Below, in pieces: positions 1 to 9,923 of a DNA stretch of 64,000 nucleotides (its first letter is position 1; each line of letters begins with the position of its first letter). Position numbers and translations under genes: made by a program. The notes under the pieces are model-generated. The model did not search any database and was not told where the DNA came from. It saw only the letters and a list, made by a program, of their open reading frames with translations. The stretch is from contig CALKCK010000050.1 of NCBI GenBank assembly GCA_938083195.1, positions 1 through 64,000 on the forward strand. Reading direction: 5' to 3'. The stretch is from an uncultured Pirellulaceae bacterium. GTDB taxonomy: Bacteria > Planctomycetota > Planctomycetia > Pirellulales > Pirellulaceae.

Positions 1-1105
1 TTAAACTCAACCCGTCAATCGTTTGGTTCGCCGGCAATTCTCCACCGGCAAGCTCGACAAAGGTTGGGTAAAAATCATGGCTGATGGTTGGTTCCGAACA
101 AACAGTGCCTGCCTTTACTAAGGGTGGGTACTTCACAATCAAAGGAACTCTAACTCCCCCTTCATGCAGTGTACCCTTTTCCCCTCTTAACGGATCCTGA
201 GTCGCAACGGTATCGTCGGCCGCGGGTCGATAATCGTACCGGCGATAAAGCCCTCCATTGTCAGAGGTAAAGACGATCATTGTGTTCTCAGTGATTCCGG
301 CCTCATCAACTGCCTCGACAATTCGCCCAACCATATCATCACAGTGTTCAACCATTGCGGCATAAACCGGGTGAGGCAAATCACGTCCCCGGTCACCAGC
401 GCGTTGTTCGTATTTATTTACCTTCGCAGCCATCGCACCTAAGGGGATATGAACGGCGAATGGAGATACCATTAAAAAGAAAGGCTTACTTTGATGTTGT
501 TTTATAAAGTCGACACAGACGTCCGCTTCAAATTCGGTACGATACTGCCCAGCCTTTGGTTTTTGATCCACATCGTCGAGCACCCGATACCGACCTGGTA
601 AATGAGGGCCCGAGATAACAGCGGAAAATTCGTAACCTTGGTGTTTAGGTTGAAACTGTGCCCCCTGTCCGAGATGCCACTTCCCCACATATCCAGTTGA
701 ATAACCCGCCGCTTTCAGCGACTCGGCAACCGTTACTGTATCCAAAGGTAAAGCCATCGTCGTCTGCGGTGTGATGACTCTTTCGAACGGACGCCAATGG
801 CCCGGAATATGGGCCGTTATTCCAATTCTGGCCTGATTCTGCCCAGATTGAACCGCACATCGCGTGGGAGAACAGACGGCGCCTGACGCATAAAAATCGG
901 TAAACCGCATTCCTTCGGTTGCTAACCGATCAATATTTGGAGTGTCAATAAAGTCATTTCCATAGCAACCAACATCTTTCCATCCGAGGTCGTCTATAAA
1001 AATTAGAATGATGTTCGGATCGTCAGCCCGCGTTTCCAAAACTGGCACCAACATCATGAATAGCATCGGAATGATCTTAAAGCACATTTCGCAAGCACTC
1101 TTCAT
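1..1105 (-). CDS. Secreted type I sulfatase, 3' end cut by window edge
   Basis: Hydrolyses sulfate esters, probably on sulfated polysaccharides outside the cytoplasm. The reading frame runs from ATG at 1105 leftward without a stop to position 1, giving 368 codons of an incomplete gene. The N-terminus is hydrophobic (about residues 9-25), consistent with a signal peptide. Core features of the alkaline-phosphatase-like sulfatase fold are visible: a metal-binding FIDDLGW motif near residue 36, the formylglycine site CSPTR at Cys78, GKWHLG near residue 145 and a TSDNGG motif near residue 300. CSPTR fits the C-x-P-x-R signal read by formylglycine-generating enzyme, so the protein should be activated by FGE. 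It is last in a minus-strand run behind the DUF1592 and DUF1552 genes, with a 179-base gap. The substrate cannot be inferred from what is visible. Confidence 0.93.
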   Translation of the reverse strand, partial: MKSACEMCFKIIPMLFMMLVPVLETRADDPNIILIFIDDLGWKDVGCYGNDFIDTPNIDRLATEGMRFTDFYASGAVCSPTRCAVQSGQNQARIGITAHIPGHWRPFERVITPQTTMALPLDTVTVAESLKAAGYSTGYVGKWHLGQGAQFQPKHQGYEFSAVISGPHLPGRYRVLDDVDQKPKAGQYRTEFEADVCVDFIKQHQSKPFFLMVSPFAVHIPLGAMAAKVNKYEQRAGDRGRDLPHPVYAAMVEHCDDMVGRIVEAVDEAGITENTMIVFTSDNGGLYRRYDYRPAADDTVATQDPLRGEKGTLHEGGVRVPLIVKYPPLVKAGTVCSEPTISHDFYPTFVELAGGELPANQTIDGLSL

Positions 1106-1284
1106 TTTCTAATCCTGAAATTTTCTCAAAAAAATTGTTCGTCCATATTGGCAGAATGGCGATTCGAAATCGCTCCGCCTACACCCAATATCTAGCAGAC
1201 AACCATCGTTGGCAACTCTTTAACAGAAACTCACCCGGTAAGAATAACTAAGTTGTTAGCGAACTAAACCCAGCGGCAAGAATC

Positions 1285-3666
1285 CTATTCTCGCGATTCC
1301 GGTTCCAAAACTTTGCGGTAGAGAAAAGCATCTGATGTCAGCAACGACTTCAAAAGCGCATTCATGCTACCACCATTGTCACGGTAGGCACGATAGGCTG
1401 CCTGCAACACAGGCGCGTCATCAACGGTTTCATTACGGCCCATCCAAAACCGAAACGCGTGACGCACAAAAACCTGATGCACCCGATCGCTCTCCGCCAA
1501 TCGGTCGATCATCTCAAGCGCATCGGCAACTGGACCATCGAGTTCGGCGTCCCCACTATCAATGATTGCGCCGCTAGTGTTGACCTTTTTTCCCATCTCG
1601 GTTGTTCGATAAAGACCAGCATGACTGAACATTTCAAAGGGAAGTCCAAGTGGATCCATTTTTCGATGACACCGGTAACACTCGGCTTCTTGAGTGACTC
1701 GCATCCGATGCCTTAGCGTTTCTTTCGGTTCATCCGGTAGCATCGCGTCCACAGTAATAGGGACATCAGGTATCGAATCACCAAGCAACCTCTCCCGCAC
1801 CCAGCGTCCTCGTAAAATTGCGTGATTGTCCATTGCATCAGAATGAGAAACCAACCAACTTGGATGAGTCAGAATCCCTCGACGCTGATCCGTTGGAAGC
1901 TCCGTCAAAGAACGCTGAGCCATGTCACGCTTGACAACCTGTGGCACACGAACATGGATATTCGTGCCTTTGGGTAATTCAACATAGCCACGATCCGCAT
2001 TGGTAATTCGCGTACCTTTTGGAACTTTTGGTAGCCTTTTCACCAGTTTTTCCAATTGGCTAAAATAACGAACGTCTGTACCAGGCGAAATCACAACACG
2101 ATTGGTTGTCAGGAGTTCTTTTAGAACGTCTTTGTCTTCTGCCAAAATTAACTCAACGAGTCGATCCGTATGGGACGCCATCCCGTGCATCGCCGTGTAG
2201 TGATTTGTACCTTTACTATCTCCACCACCGGAAGCCAACGCCGCCGTGTCCTTGCAAATAGAACCTGCTCGGTCGTAATCAAAATACTCACGAAAAAACT
2301 GAAGTACTCGAGGTTTCCGAATCGAGGGATCCGCAAGGATTCGGCTTACCTCGCGGGCGACATCTTCTTTAGTTTTCATCCGCCCCTGAACAATGGAATC
2401 CTTTAGTACTTCATCAGGCGGAAGATAGCTAAGTGCGGCATTGACCGCTAATCCCAGCTCCTCACCTTGCAACATGATCCGCCCAAACCGATCAGGCTTT
2501 CCGTAGTCAACTAACTCCACCCGAAACACCGCTTCCCGATCCAGAAAGATTGGCGCCAACCCGAGAATCACGCCCTCTTCTTTTCCAAGATCATTAACAG
2601 CGCGGTCAAGAATCGACACGTATTGCTTTAACTCATCGGGTCTAGGTTGACGGCCAGTCAACGCTTCAAATAAATAGATAATCGCTGCCGTTTTTGTGTC
2701 ATCCCTAAAATCCTCGTCCCGAACTAGCTCATACACAGGCGTGAGCGGCCGCTTGATCTCCCTACTGTAAAACAAGCTTTGTGATAGTCCCCGCAGATCA
2801 CCGTGTTTGTAGTTTGCGTCGATTTCACTAACGCGATCGGCGAATTGATACTCTTCGGCCTCGGGGCCATAGGCCATAAATTTCAAAATATCTTCCGCGA
2901 GCCCAGCAATCTGTATCGCTTCTGAACCATTGACCGAATACTGATCAGCATAATTTCTTAAGCCGTGGGTATCTTCGGTGGACAAAACAGGTGGAAACCC
3001 GGTGATTGCCGCCGCGTAAGCGGCACTCCCTCCAACCCAACCAATGACTCGATCCAGCCCAAAGTAAACCTTAACCTCTCCCTGGGGATTAGGGAGAATT
3101 CTATCTCCACGAGTCCTCAACCCCGGTTTCCGGACATTGTAGTCAGGTTCTAAATTGATAAGAGCATTCAAACGGGCAAGATGTTCCTGAGGTTGGATTC
3201 TCCAGATCCGTGCTGGAGAGGAAGGCGGTTCCAATTGTCCGGTCGAATATTCACGATCGAATAAAAGAGAGTGATCGAGATGATTCCCTTTCGATGGATG
3301 CAGGTGAGTCTTAAAGCCACCAACGTCCTTTAACGCTCCGACTAAACCGGCCGTGATCAGTTGACTGAACTCGTAACGCGCCATCGCATCAGGACGAGAA
3401 ATTTCGTCGCGTGGAGGCATTTCATTGAGTGCCACCTGCTCCCAAATCTGTTTCCACAAATCAGCGTTTTCAACGTTGATTTCTTCTAAATCTTGAAATG
3501 AAACTCCACCTTCACGAGTTTCGGCATCATGGCACTCCAGACAATTCGCTCCAAAAAATGATTGGGTTGCCGTTGCAAAATCAACTTTATCATCCGAGAT
3601 CAACATCGCGGAAGACAGATGTAACAAGAATGCGACTCCAATGAGTATCCGAGTTCTATTCTTCAT
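1285..3666 (-). CDS. Planctomycete cytochrome-c-type DUF1592/DUF1588/DUF1585 protein
   Basis: A 793-residue exported protein of the family that carries DUF1587, DUF1592, DUF1588 and DUF1585 domains, abundant in planctomycetes and of unproven function, presumably a periplasmic redox protein. I use ATG 3666 rather than the longer frame to 3708 because it is followed at once by a signal peptide (MKNRTRIL then a hydrophobic stretch). A haem-type CLECH motif sits at residues 42-46 and a second, CYRCH, at about 663-667 just before the conserved MDPLGLPFE segment of DUF1588. The central region with LPPDEVL and FFREYFDYD matches DUF1592, and the C-terminal 70 residues match DUF1585. The stop lies 179 bases before the sulfatase; the start is 62 bases downstream of the DUF1552 stop, so the three genes could form one transcript. 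Family is firm; biochemical role is unknown. Confidence 0.9.
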   Translation of the reverse strand: MKNRTRILIGVAFLLHLSSAMLISDDKVDFATATQSFFGANCLECHDAETREGGVSFQDLEEINVENADLWKQIWEQVALNEMPPRDEISRPDAMARYEFSQLITAGLVGALKDVGGFKTHLHPSKGNHLDHSLLFDREYSTGQLEPPSSPARIWRIQPQEHLARLNALINLEPDYNVRKPGLRTRGDRILPNPQGEVKVYFGLDRVIGWVGGSAAYAAAITGFPPVLSTEDTHGLRNYADQYSVNGSEAIQIAGLAEDILKFMAYGPEAEEYQFADRVSEIDANYKHGDLRGLSQSLFYSREIKRPLTPVYELVRDEDFRDDTKTAAIIYLFEALTGRQPRPDELKQYVSILDRAVNDLGKEEGVILGLAPIFLDREAVFRVELVDYGKPDRFGRIMLQGEELGLAVNAALSYLPPDEVLKDSIVQGRMKTKEDVAREVSRILADPSIRKPRVLQFFREYFDYDRAGSICKDTAALASGGGDSKGTNHYTAMHGMASHTDRLVELILAEDKDVLKELLTTNRVVISPGTDVRYFSQLEKLVKRLPKVPKGTRITNADRGYVELPKGTNIHVRVPQVVKRDMAQRSLTELPTDQRRGILTHPSWLVSHSDAMDNHAILRGRWVRERLLGDSIPDVPITVDAMLPDEPKETLRHRMRVTQEAECYRCHRKMDPLGLPFEMFSHAGLYRTTEMGKKVNTSGAIIDSGDAELDGPVADALEMIDRLAESDRVHQVFVRHAFRFWMGRNETVDDAPVLQAAYRAYRDNGGSMNALLKSLLTSDAFLYRKVLEPESRE

Positions 3667-3728
3667 AACATGTCTCAATCGTGGAGTGGTGCCCTGTGTC
3701 ACTAACATTTAATCCCAAACAACGTTAG

Positions 3729-5039
3729 TTAAGCCAACAGTTCTTCAATCGGGCCAAGATGTGTGTCGTATTTACCGGCAATGTTCTTTTCCATATTGAA
3801 TCGATCACAGGGAGCGCCGATCGCATGCAACAAAGTCGCATAGAGGGCATTGATTGGGCGATTCCCAGCAACGTGGGTGTAACGACCGGTTTTCATTTTA
3901 CCACTCAAATCACCCAACAGCATAAATGGCCAATTAGCACCGCCGGTGTGCTGCTTGTCTGCATTATTACTCGTATAGACAATTAAGGTATTGTCCATCA
4001 TCGAACCATCACCTTCAGGAGTCGATTCCAGTTCCTCGATCAGTTTGACAAGCATCCGGCAGTTGTACTGACGAATTTTAATCCAAATAGGATTCTTCGG
4101 CTGTTTCATATGACCGAGGTTGTGACCGGCGGGCACGACCCCAAGTCCCTTCCAGGATCCAAAAATCTCTCCCCTTCCCGAACCGATCGTCAGAACGTTC
4201 GTCAGACCGGCTTTCAGTGTCGCAACTCCAATTTCTAGTAGCGAATCGTGCCAATCGGTTTCGAATTCAGGTTTCAAAAATTTATCGCCATACTCCGGCG
4301 CAAATTTTCGAAGATGATCCGACACTGTCTCCAGTTTCTCTCGGAGTCCATTAATTTCACGGAACCCCTCCACATAGCGACCGTAGCGTTCACGTTCACT
4401 CGCTGGTAATGTTTTGGAACGCTGAGCCGCAATTTTTTCGATACGATCGAAAACATTCGATCTCGCTTCAAATTTTCGCTTAACATCCCCCGTAGCGATT
4501 CCACCAAACAACATCTGATAAAGTAATTTTGGATTGGAATGCATAAACACCGGTTTACCCGCACCAGTAGCAGAGAGGGTAGCGAGCGTTGGACGAGAAA
4601 TCATATTCTCAAGCGCATCCATTCCGATACATAAATGGGGAAGCAGTGTTTCAGGAAGTTGCCCGCTAATCACATGATCGATCGTTGCTCCAGCAGGGGG
4701 AACGCCAATTCCTCCTCGGTAACCACCAAGAGCACCAAAGAATGCACTGTGGGACGGACTTGTGTGCCGACCATGTAGTCCAGTGATGATATGAAGTTTA
4801 TTCTTATACGGTTCTAGCGGGCTAATCGGTTCGGGTAACTCGACTCCAGCTAGGGAGCTGCTCGCCTTCATGCCCGCAGGAACGCAAGTCTCAGGGTCGA
4901 ATCCCTGATTCTGAAGAAAAAAGACAACTCGCTTGGGTCGGCCAGATCGCACCTCCGTATTACTACGTTGCCCCAACGAGGTCGAACTAAGAGCGACGCC
5001 AGCGGCCATTCCTTGCAGAATGTTTCGGCGATTAATCAT
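3729..5039 (-). CDS. DUF1552 family protein with Tat-like signal
   Basis: A 436-residue DUF1552 protein. This family is nearly always encoded next to DUF1592/DUF1588 cytochrome-like genes in planctomycetes, as here, and is distantly related to DUF1501 and alkaline-phosphatase-fold proteins; no activity has been shown. The N-terminus [19 protein letters not shown] carries a twin arginine followed by a hydrophobic stretch, implying Tat export of a folded protein. Recognisable family segments are [13 protein letters not shown] near residue 40, the [12 protein letters not shown] segment near 88 and [10 protein letters not shown] near 360. It is probably the first gene of a minus-strand operon with the DUF1592 protein and the partial sulfatase. 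Confidence 0.9.
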   Translation of the reverse strand: MINRRNILQGMAAGVALSSTSLGQRSNTEVRSGRPKRVVFFLQNQGFDPETCVPAGMKASSSLAGVELPEPISPLEPYKNKLHIITGLHGRHTSPSHSAFFGALGGYRGGIGVPPAGATIDHVISGQLPETLLPHLCIGMDALENMISRPTLATLSATGAGKPVFMHSNPKLLYQMLFGGIATGDVKRKFEARSNVFDRIEKIAAQRSKTLPASERERYGRYVEGFREINGLREKLETVSDHLRKFAPEYGDKFLKPEFETDWHDSLLEIGVATLKAGLTNVLTIGSGRGEIFGSWKGLGVVPAGHNLGHMKQPKNPIWIKIRQYNCRMLVKLIEELESTPEGDGSMMDNTLIVYTSNNADKQHTGGANWPFMLLGDLSGKMKTGRYTHVAGNRPINALYATLLHAIGAPCDRFNMEKNIAGKYDTHLGPIEELLA

Positions 5040-5374
5040 GGTCTACCTTTTTCGTCTTAGTGTCTTACCAACTATCAAACTCATTTGTGATTGAGCAAGA
5101 TTGTATTTCCGATTGCAATGAGAAATATCCGCACCGGTCCGTAAATATGGCTGGAACGCACACGTACAACAGATGTTTTGCGAAGCCATTTTATTGTAAT
5201 CTCTAAGTAACCACACAAAAACACCGAAAAAATGGCAAATCAAACCAATCTCGGTCCTGTTTGTACTAGATCCTTCACCGCATAAAAAAAAGACGGCTCA
5301 AATCGAGCCGTCTTTTTAATAACTGTGGACGCGATTGATCGCGTCGCACTAGATGTCCTGATTGCAACTAAGAC
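5040..5374. other. Intergenic region
   Basis: 335 bases between the DUF1552 start and the fasciclin stop. It holds the bidirectional terminator at 5284-5317 and must contain the promoter of the minus-strand DUF1552 run, which I could not place. A 66-codon minus-strand frame (5043-5243) has no recognisable domain and is not called. Confidence 0.6.
5284..5317 (-). terminator. Intrinsic terminator after the fasciclin gene
   Basis: Perfect 13-bp inverted repeat (AAAAAGACGGCTC, loop 5300-5304, GAGCCGTCTTTTT) with an A-run on one side and a T-run on the other. On the minus strand it ends the fasciclin transcript, 58 bases past the stop; the symmetry makes it potentially bidirectional. Confidence 0.9.
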
Positions 5375-6562
5375 CTATTTTTTGAATTGCGTTCTCATGA
5401 CGCGAGGCGAAGAGAGCGAACCGTAAAGTGAGTCCATTCCACGTCGCAGAACCCAAGCACGCTCGGTTGTATCATGGGTACCCTCAGCCATCCGGATGGT
5501 TGCCGAGACCATTTTCATGGTTTGCTCGTCAGCGTTGTCAACTCCCGCACCTACGATTGATTCCATGGCATCCATGTACAACTTACAACACTTGCCGTGG
5601 TTGCCTGCATTGTACATCGGTGCCCCTTCGCTAATCGCGGAAGCAAGGACATCCATCGCCGCGGTTCGAGACATTACCCCAGGGATTAGAACAGCATCGA
5701 TTACGTGGATCACTCCGTTGGTTGTGTCGATATTTTTCACAATCACATTAGCATTGTTGATCGTTACTCCCGAGGCCATCAGACCGATGTCTACGGATCG
5801 ACCGAGAAGCGTACTTGCTTTTCCCGCCTTGACCGCGTCACTTGCGTAAACCCGACCTGCGATTACGTGGTACTTTAAAATGTTGATAAGGTCTTGCTTA
5901 TTTTCTGGCTTCAGAAGAGTCTCAACCGTCCCGTCGGGCAAATCAGAAAACGCCTCATCCGTGGGTGCAAATACGGTGAAAGGACCTTCACTCCCTAGAA
6001 CCTCTGCTAGACCCGCCGCACCGACTGCAGCCACGAGCGTGTTGAACTGCCCGGCAGCCTGAGCGGTTGCAGGAATGGTGTTGAACTCAGGAATCAACAC
6101 AGTGTCAATTACGTGGATGACTCCGTTTGAACAAGGAATGTCCGTGACCACAATCTGTGCGTCACCAACCCGAAGCGAATCACCGCGAAAGTTTAATTCC
6201 AAACGCTGACCGTTGACTGTTGGTGCCGCGTTAAGATCGTAAGCGTCGCTCGCCATCACGCTACCCGAGAGTACGTGGTAGGTCAGAACCTGAGCTAATT
6301 GGCTTTTGTTTTCTGGTTTCAACAATGATTGCAAGGTCGCGGGGTCTACCTTAGCAAAGGCAGCATCCGTAGGAGCAAAAACGGTAAATTCTGTGTGGCC
6401 GTTGAGGGTGTCAACCAAACCAGCAGCTTTTACAGCGGTAACGAGTGTCTTGAAATTCCCTGCATCGATTGCTGTTTGAACAATTGTTTTTTCTTGAGCA
6501 AAACTGACTGTCGAAATGATCGAAGCGACCAACATGACTGCCGTGAACATTACTTTTTTCAT
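5375..6562 (-). CDS. Secreted protein with two fasciclin (FAS1) domains and an extra C-terminal domain
   Basis: A 395-residue exported protein, probably adhesive or cell-surface associated, as FAS1 domains generally mediate weak protein or glycan contacts. Residues 1-22 form a clear signal peptide ending SFA. Two FAS1 repeats follow (about 27-160 and 165-295); each carries the FTVFAPTDxAF box and the NGVIHVID box near its end. Residues about 300-395 are not FAS1: a helical region with a CC pair (GNHGKCCKLYMDAMESI) and a WVLRRGMDSLYG end. A similar cysteine-bearing helical tail occurs in other planctomycete proteins as I recall, but I cannot name it. The gene stands alone, with its own terminator at 5284-5317. 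Confidence 0.92.
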   Translation of the reverse strand: MKKVMFTAVMLVASIISTVSFAQEKTIVQTAIDAGNFKTLVTAVKAAGLVDTLNGHTEFTVFAPTDAAFAKVDPATLQSLLKPENKSQLAQVLTYHVLSGSVMASDAYDLNAAPTVNGQRLELNFRGDSLRVGDAQIVVTDIPCSNGVIHVIDTVLIPEFNTIPATAQAAGQFNTLVAAVGAAGLAEVLGSEGPFTVFAPTDEAFSDLPDGTVETLLKPENKQDLINILKYHVIAGRVYASDAVKAGKASTLLGRSVDIGLMASGVTINNANVIVKNIDTTNGVIHVIDAVLIPGVMSRTAAMDVLASAISEGAPMYNAGNHGKCCKLYMDAMESIVGAGVDNADEQTMKMVSATIRMAEGTHDTTERAWVLRRGMDSLYGSLSSPRVMRTQFKK

Positions 6563-6750
6563 TCTATTTCTCTTTGGGTTAAAAGGCTTCCGTGGAATGC
6601 AAACCGTTCACCGAGAGTCATCTTCTCAATAATTTTATGGAATTTATCAAATTTTACGAATTTCTAAGGAAAACTAACCGGCTGCTGTTAAGCGAGGCGA
6701 ACCAGAAACCAAAAGATCCTCAATTTAGCCAAAGACACACCAGAGGCCTC

Positions 6751-7533
6751 TTAGCCGGGTGTCGCATGAAATAAGCCGTCACTGACGGAGACGTTCACAG
6801 GCAATTCATACAAATCTGATAAATTTTTCTGAGTCAAAACTAGCTCTTTTGGTCCATCTGCGAAAATCGAACCGCGTTTTAACAAAATGACCCGGGAGAT
6901 CTCTAAAGGGATTTCATCAAGATGATGGGTGACCAGCACCAATGTTTTACCCAACGAAATTAAATGGGAAACCGTTCTAAAATATTGAAATTGAGCAGCC
7001 AGATCCAATCCATTGGTGGGCTCATCCAAAACAAGCACACTCGGATCATGAACCAATGAACGCGCCAACAGATGCCTTCGCTGTTCACCAGTCGACATTT
7101 TAAAAAACGGAGTGTCACGAAATTGATGAATACCGAGATCGTTTGAGACCTGCTCGGCAATGGAAAGCTGAGCCTCGCTAAATTTCTGATGTCCAAACGT
7201 ATTCAAGCTGGAAAAAAATCCTGACAACACAACCGAATGGCCAGGCGTGTGGGGCCTGAAATTTTGTTGCAAGTCCGTTGACACCACTCCAAAATGTTTC
7301 CGCAGCTCTGAAATATGCCAAACCGAATTTCCTAAAATTGAGACTTCACCTTTCGCTGGATATAACTCACGGGCAAGCAATTTTAAAAACGTCGTTTTCC
7401 CTGCCCCGTTAGGCCCGACGATGGCGGTGTTTTCCCCGGTATTAATCGCGAGGGACAAGTTCTGGAAAACACAATTTCTTCCGCGGTGCACTTCCGCGTT
7501 AGTGATCTTAATAATTGGGTTCACATCAGCCAT
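6751..7533 (-). CDS. Stand-alone ABC ATPase, ModF-like
   Basis: A 260-residue ABC-type ATP-binding protein. The open frame extends to 7854, but those extra 107 residues have no ABC homology; I start at ATG 7533 (MADVNPII). Visible motifs: Walker A GPNGAGKTT (residues 40-48), a signature motif of the STGEQ type in place of LSGGQ, Walker B VLVLDEPTNGLD, and the H-loop LVTHH. The STGE signature resembles ModF and related soluble ATPases rather than classical importers. No permease or binding-protein gene is adjacent, so transport is not supported by context; a regulatory or translation-linked ATPase role is equally possible. It lies 188 bases upstream of the fasciclin gene on the same strand. 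Confidence 0.85.
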   Translation of the reverse strand: MADVNPIIKITNAEVHRGRNCVFQNLSLAINTGENTAIVGPNGAGKTTFLKLLARELYPAKGEVSILGNSVWHISELRKHFGVVSTDLQQNFRPHTPGHSVVLSGFFSSLNTFGHQKFSEAQLSIAEQVSNDLGIHQFRDTPFFKMSTGEQRRHLLARSLVHDPSVLVLDEPTNGLDLAAQFQYFRTVSHLISLGKTLVLVTHHLDEIPLEISRVILLKRGSIFADGPKELVLTQKNLSDLYELPVNVSVSDGLFHATPG

Positions 7534-8036
7534 CACAGTTCCAGAACATTTAACACTTTCAGACCAACATGAATGGTAACTGAATTCCTCAGTCTGAATA
7601 AGACACTGTAGCCATTCAAAATCTTGGTTGAAACAAGTTACCAAATAAACAACTAGCGAAAATTTCACCAACAACATTAACAGTAACCCAACACTAATAC
7701 CTTGGGTGCGTTTAACTCCGCAAGTTCGCGCTAACCAACAACCCCGAGCTTCAAACACCGTTTCGTGTTTCAAAAATCTCGATAACTCTCGAAACTGGAT
7801 CCTAGTAATCAACTGATTTTTCCAGCTTGGCTTTTGGTTAGTTCTTCGCAGCAAAATCTATCTTCAAAAGGAATTCCCAACCGGTATTGTACTTAGCATC
7901 CCATTTCACTGAATTGATCTTCACTCATTTTTTGTTTAGCCAATCCGTGATATATTACGGATTCGAGCATCGGCGCTGAAATGCTGTCGCGACGCCCCTG
8001 CGAAACTGTAAAACCACAAGAAAGTGATTCCAAGCA
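7534..8036. other. Divergent intergenic region
   Basis: 503 bases between the ABC ATPase and the secreted endonuclease/phosphatase-fold gene, transcribed away from each other, so it should hold both promoters. The one distinct element is the near-perfect palindrome at 7942-7963. The minus-strand frame that continues the ABC gene through part of this stretch looks non-coding. Confidence 0.5.
7942..7963. promoter_or_regulatory. Candidate operator palindrome
   Basis: Half-sites AATCCGTGATA and TATTACGGATT form a 22-bp inverted repeat with one mismatched pair, centred about 85 bases upstream of the ATG at 8037. Size and symmetry fit a dimeric regulator site, but no regulator is adjacent and no second copy was noticed in the window. 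Confidence 0.35.
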
Positions 8037-8978
8037 ATGGATTGTTCTTCTCGCATCAAGTTCCTTTCAATTCTGCTTTGTTTATTAATTTCGAACACCG
8101 CATGGATCACGACCGCGGTTTGCGAAACCGACGCCCAGACGCAACCAAAAGTGTTATTGGCCCCCGACACCCCGGAACCCGCCGCCGTTGCTATCCCAAG
8201 CTCAATCCATATAGCGCCTCCAAATCAATACAAATTGCTTTCGTGGAATGTTGAATCAGATGGAGCGACCTCAGAAGTTATCTGCAAGCAACTGGCGGAA
8301 CTCAATGAAGATGATCAATACGATATTTTGACACTTTCCGAAGTCTTGCCTGCCGATCTAAAAAAGTTCAGGTACGCATTGGGCAAACATTACAAATACG
8401 TCTACACAAAATCGGGCTTTAGTGACCGCCTTGAGATTCTCTACAACGAAGACAAATTCGAGTTGGTACGCCATTTTGAAGTCAAAGAGATTAACATCCT
8501 CAACAGGTATCGAGCTCCGTTGGTGGCTCATTTAAAAGACCGTGCGACCGACACTGAGTTCTTGGTGATGGTTAACCATCTCGCCAGAGGGAAAGCTGAG
8601 ATTCGTCAGAAACAAGCTGCGATGTTGGTCGACTGGGCACGAGACCAAACGTTGCCCGTTTTTGCACTAGGTGATTACAATTTTGATTTTGTATTCAAAA
8701 CACGCAAGGGAAACCCAGCGTTTTCCAATATGCTGAAGGATAACATTTGGCGTTGGGTTGAGCCTGTCGAGCTTATTGACACCAATTGGTACGATAATCC
8801 GAGAAATCCAGATGGTGTCGATGACTACCCAGGCAGCATCCTTGATTTCGCTTTTGTCGCCGGATCGGCGAAAGATTGGAAATCGACCTGTCGAGTTCTG
8901 GTTCGCAAAGGTGATTTCCCAGACGACAAAACCACTAGCGATCACCGCCCTTTTGAGATGACGATTATTAAGCCCTAG
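8037..8978 (+). CDS. Secreted endonuclease/exonuclease/phosphatase-family protein
   Basis: A 313-residue member of the DNase I-like (EEP) fold, which includes nucleases, inositol phosphatases and sphingomyelinases. Residues 1-30 form a signal peptide, so it acts outside the cytoplasm. Fold motifs appear in order: LLSWNVE near residue 70, the catalytic-Glu segment TLSEVLP near 101, VNHLARG near 181, the GDYNFD metal and catalytic segment near 219, and a terminal SDHRPFEM with the catalytic Asp-His pair. The closing FEMTIIK strand is typical. Whether it cuts DNA, sugar phosphates or lipids cannot be decided. A candidate operator palindrome lies upstream. Neighbours on both sides are transcribed away from it or towards it singly, so it is probably monocistronic. 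Confidence 0.88.
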   Translation: MDCSSRIKFLSILLCLLISNTAWITTAVCETDAQTQPKVLLAPDTPEPAAVAIPSSIHIAPPNQYKLLSWNVESDGATSEVICKQLAELNEDDQYDILTLSEVLPADLKKFRYALGKHYKYVYTKSGFSDRLEILYNEDKFELVRHFEVKEINILNRYRAPLVAHLKDRATDTEFLVMVNHLARGKAEIRQKQAAMLVDWARDQTLPVFALGDYNFDFVFKTRKGNPAFSNMLKDNIWRWVEPVELIDTNWYDNPRNPDGVDDYPGSILDFAFVAGSAKDWKSTCRVLVRKGDFPDDKTTSDHRPFEMTIIKP

Positions 8979-9152
8979 GAGAGAATCTTTAAGAGAGAAG
9001 TCGTAACAGAGGCCGATTGCAATTGGGGGGATCCAGCACGCTCTTCAAACTTTGACACAAACTCTTTTTTAAAACGCGGCCAACTTTCACCTGGCTTTAT
9101 TTGCCGGTTTAACGTAATCGGAAATCCACCACAACGCCCCATCAGGCCGGCG

Positions 9153-9488
9153 TTAGTCGACGTCTACTTTTGCGAATTCGTGTACCCACACTTCTTGGCT
9201 ATCATCCCACTCCATCCCGGGATGCATCTTAATTATCAAATTCCGATAAAACTCCAAATTTGGATAACCTTCGTTTACTGCATCTTCTTCGGTCATACTA
9301 CGCAGAGTTTCGACCCGTAAATCGGTAATCACGAAAGTTGTACTCTCTAGGACGAACTGTTCTCCGGGATATCCGTAAACCCCAGCCCGACGCTGCTGAC
9401 TTTTCTTACCCGCCAATGCCGCGGCAACCAATTTTTCATGGGTCACTAATCTATCTATTTCGCAGCTTTTTTCGGGATATTTGCTCAT
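9153..9488 (-). CDS. ASCH-domain protein
   Basis: A 111-residue cytoplasmic protein of the ASCH (PUA-like) fold, proposed to bind RNA; some relatives hydrolyse N4-acetylcytidine. The conserved pattern is visible: a G-K-K-S-Q-Q-R-R segment (residues about 28-35) corresponding to the GxKxxxxR motif of ASCH, followed by FVLESTTFVITDLRVETL and a T-EEDAxxEGYP segment that matches the usual TEEDAxAEGF helix. Length is normal for the family. It is a single gene on the minus strand, convergent with the preceding gene. Confidence 0.75.
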   Translation of the reverse strand: MSKYPEKSCEIDRLVTHEKLVAAALAGKKSQQRRAGVYGYPGEQFVLESTTFVITDLRVETLRSMTEEDAVNEGYPNLEFYRNLIIKMHPGMEWDDSQEVWVHEFAKVDVD

Positions 9489-9923
9489 AATTTCAATTCG
9501 TTTAGGAAGCGTAAAGGGATGCTGTGCTAATTAAATTACGACCTTGCAAAACCCAATGACGAAGAAGCGAAACGGAGCATTGTTTTAACCACTTGGCGGG
9601 GTTTTTAAAACAGCGTCCGTGGGGGCAAATTCTCCGTTCGACTTAATATTATTTTTTCTCTCGGATCTAACGTCGAAACCTGAATTCTAAAATACAGAAA
9701 CAAAACCAACATTTTCAATTAAGACGAAAATATATTTTAAAAATAGCCTATTAAATTGCCATTCCCGCTCGTAATCGTATTAGGTTTCCCGCGTGCTAAT
9801 GACCATTCCTAAGGTAAAACACCAGTCCGGCTAAATTTTTCTCAGTCTTCGTGTTTACCAAAGCCAATTTAGCTAGACTAACGAACCTTATTAATATTTC
9901 TCATTTCTCTTGGACCTTTAGAC
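9489..9923. other. Divergent AT-rich intergenic region
   Basis: 435 bases between the ASCH gene and the plus-strand unknown secreted protein, likely carrying both promoters. A loose inverted pair (GGTAAAACAC near 9813 and GTGTTTACC near 9850) is the only symmetry noticed. No coding or RNA gene seen. Confidence 0.5.

Noticed and set aside
502..860. Two short minus-strand frames inside the left-edge region
   Set aside because: They lie in other frames of the partial sulfatase, whose motifs clearly mark the real reading frame.
5043..5243. 66-codon minus-strand frame upstream of the DUF1552 gene
   Set aside because: No domain or ribosome site, and it occupies the place where the promoter should lie.
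7534..7854. N-terminal extension of the ABC ATPase frame by 107 residues
   Set aside because: The extension has no ABC homology and a random-looking composition; ATG 7533 starts the conserved domain directly.
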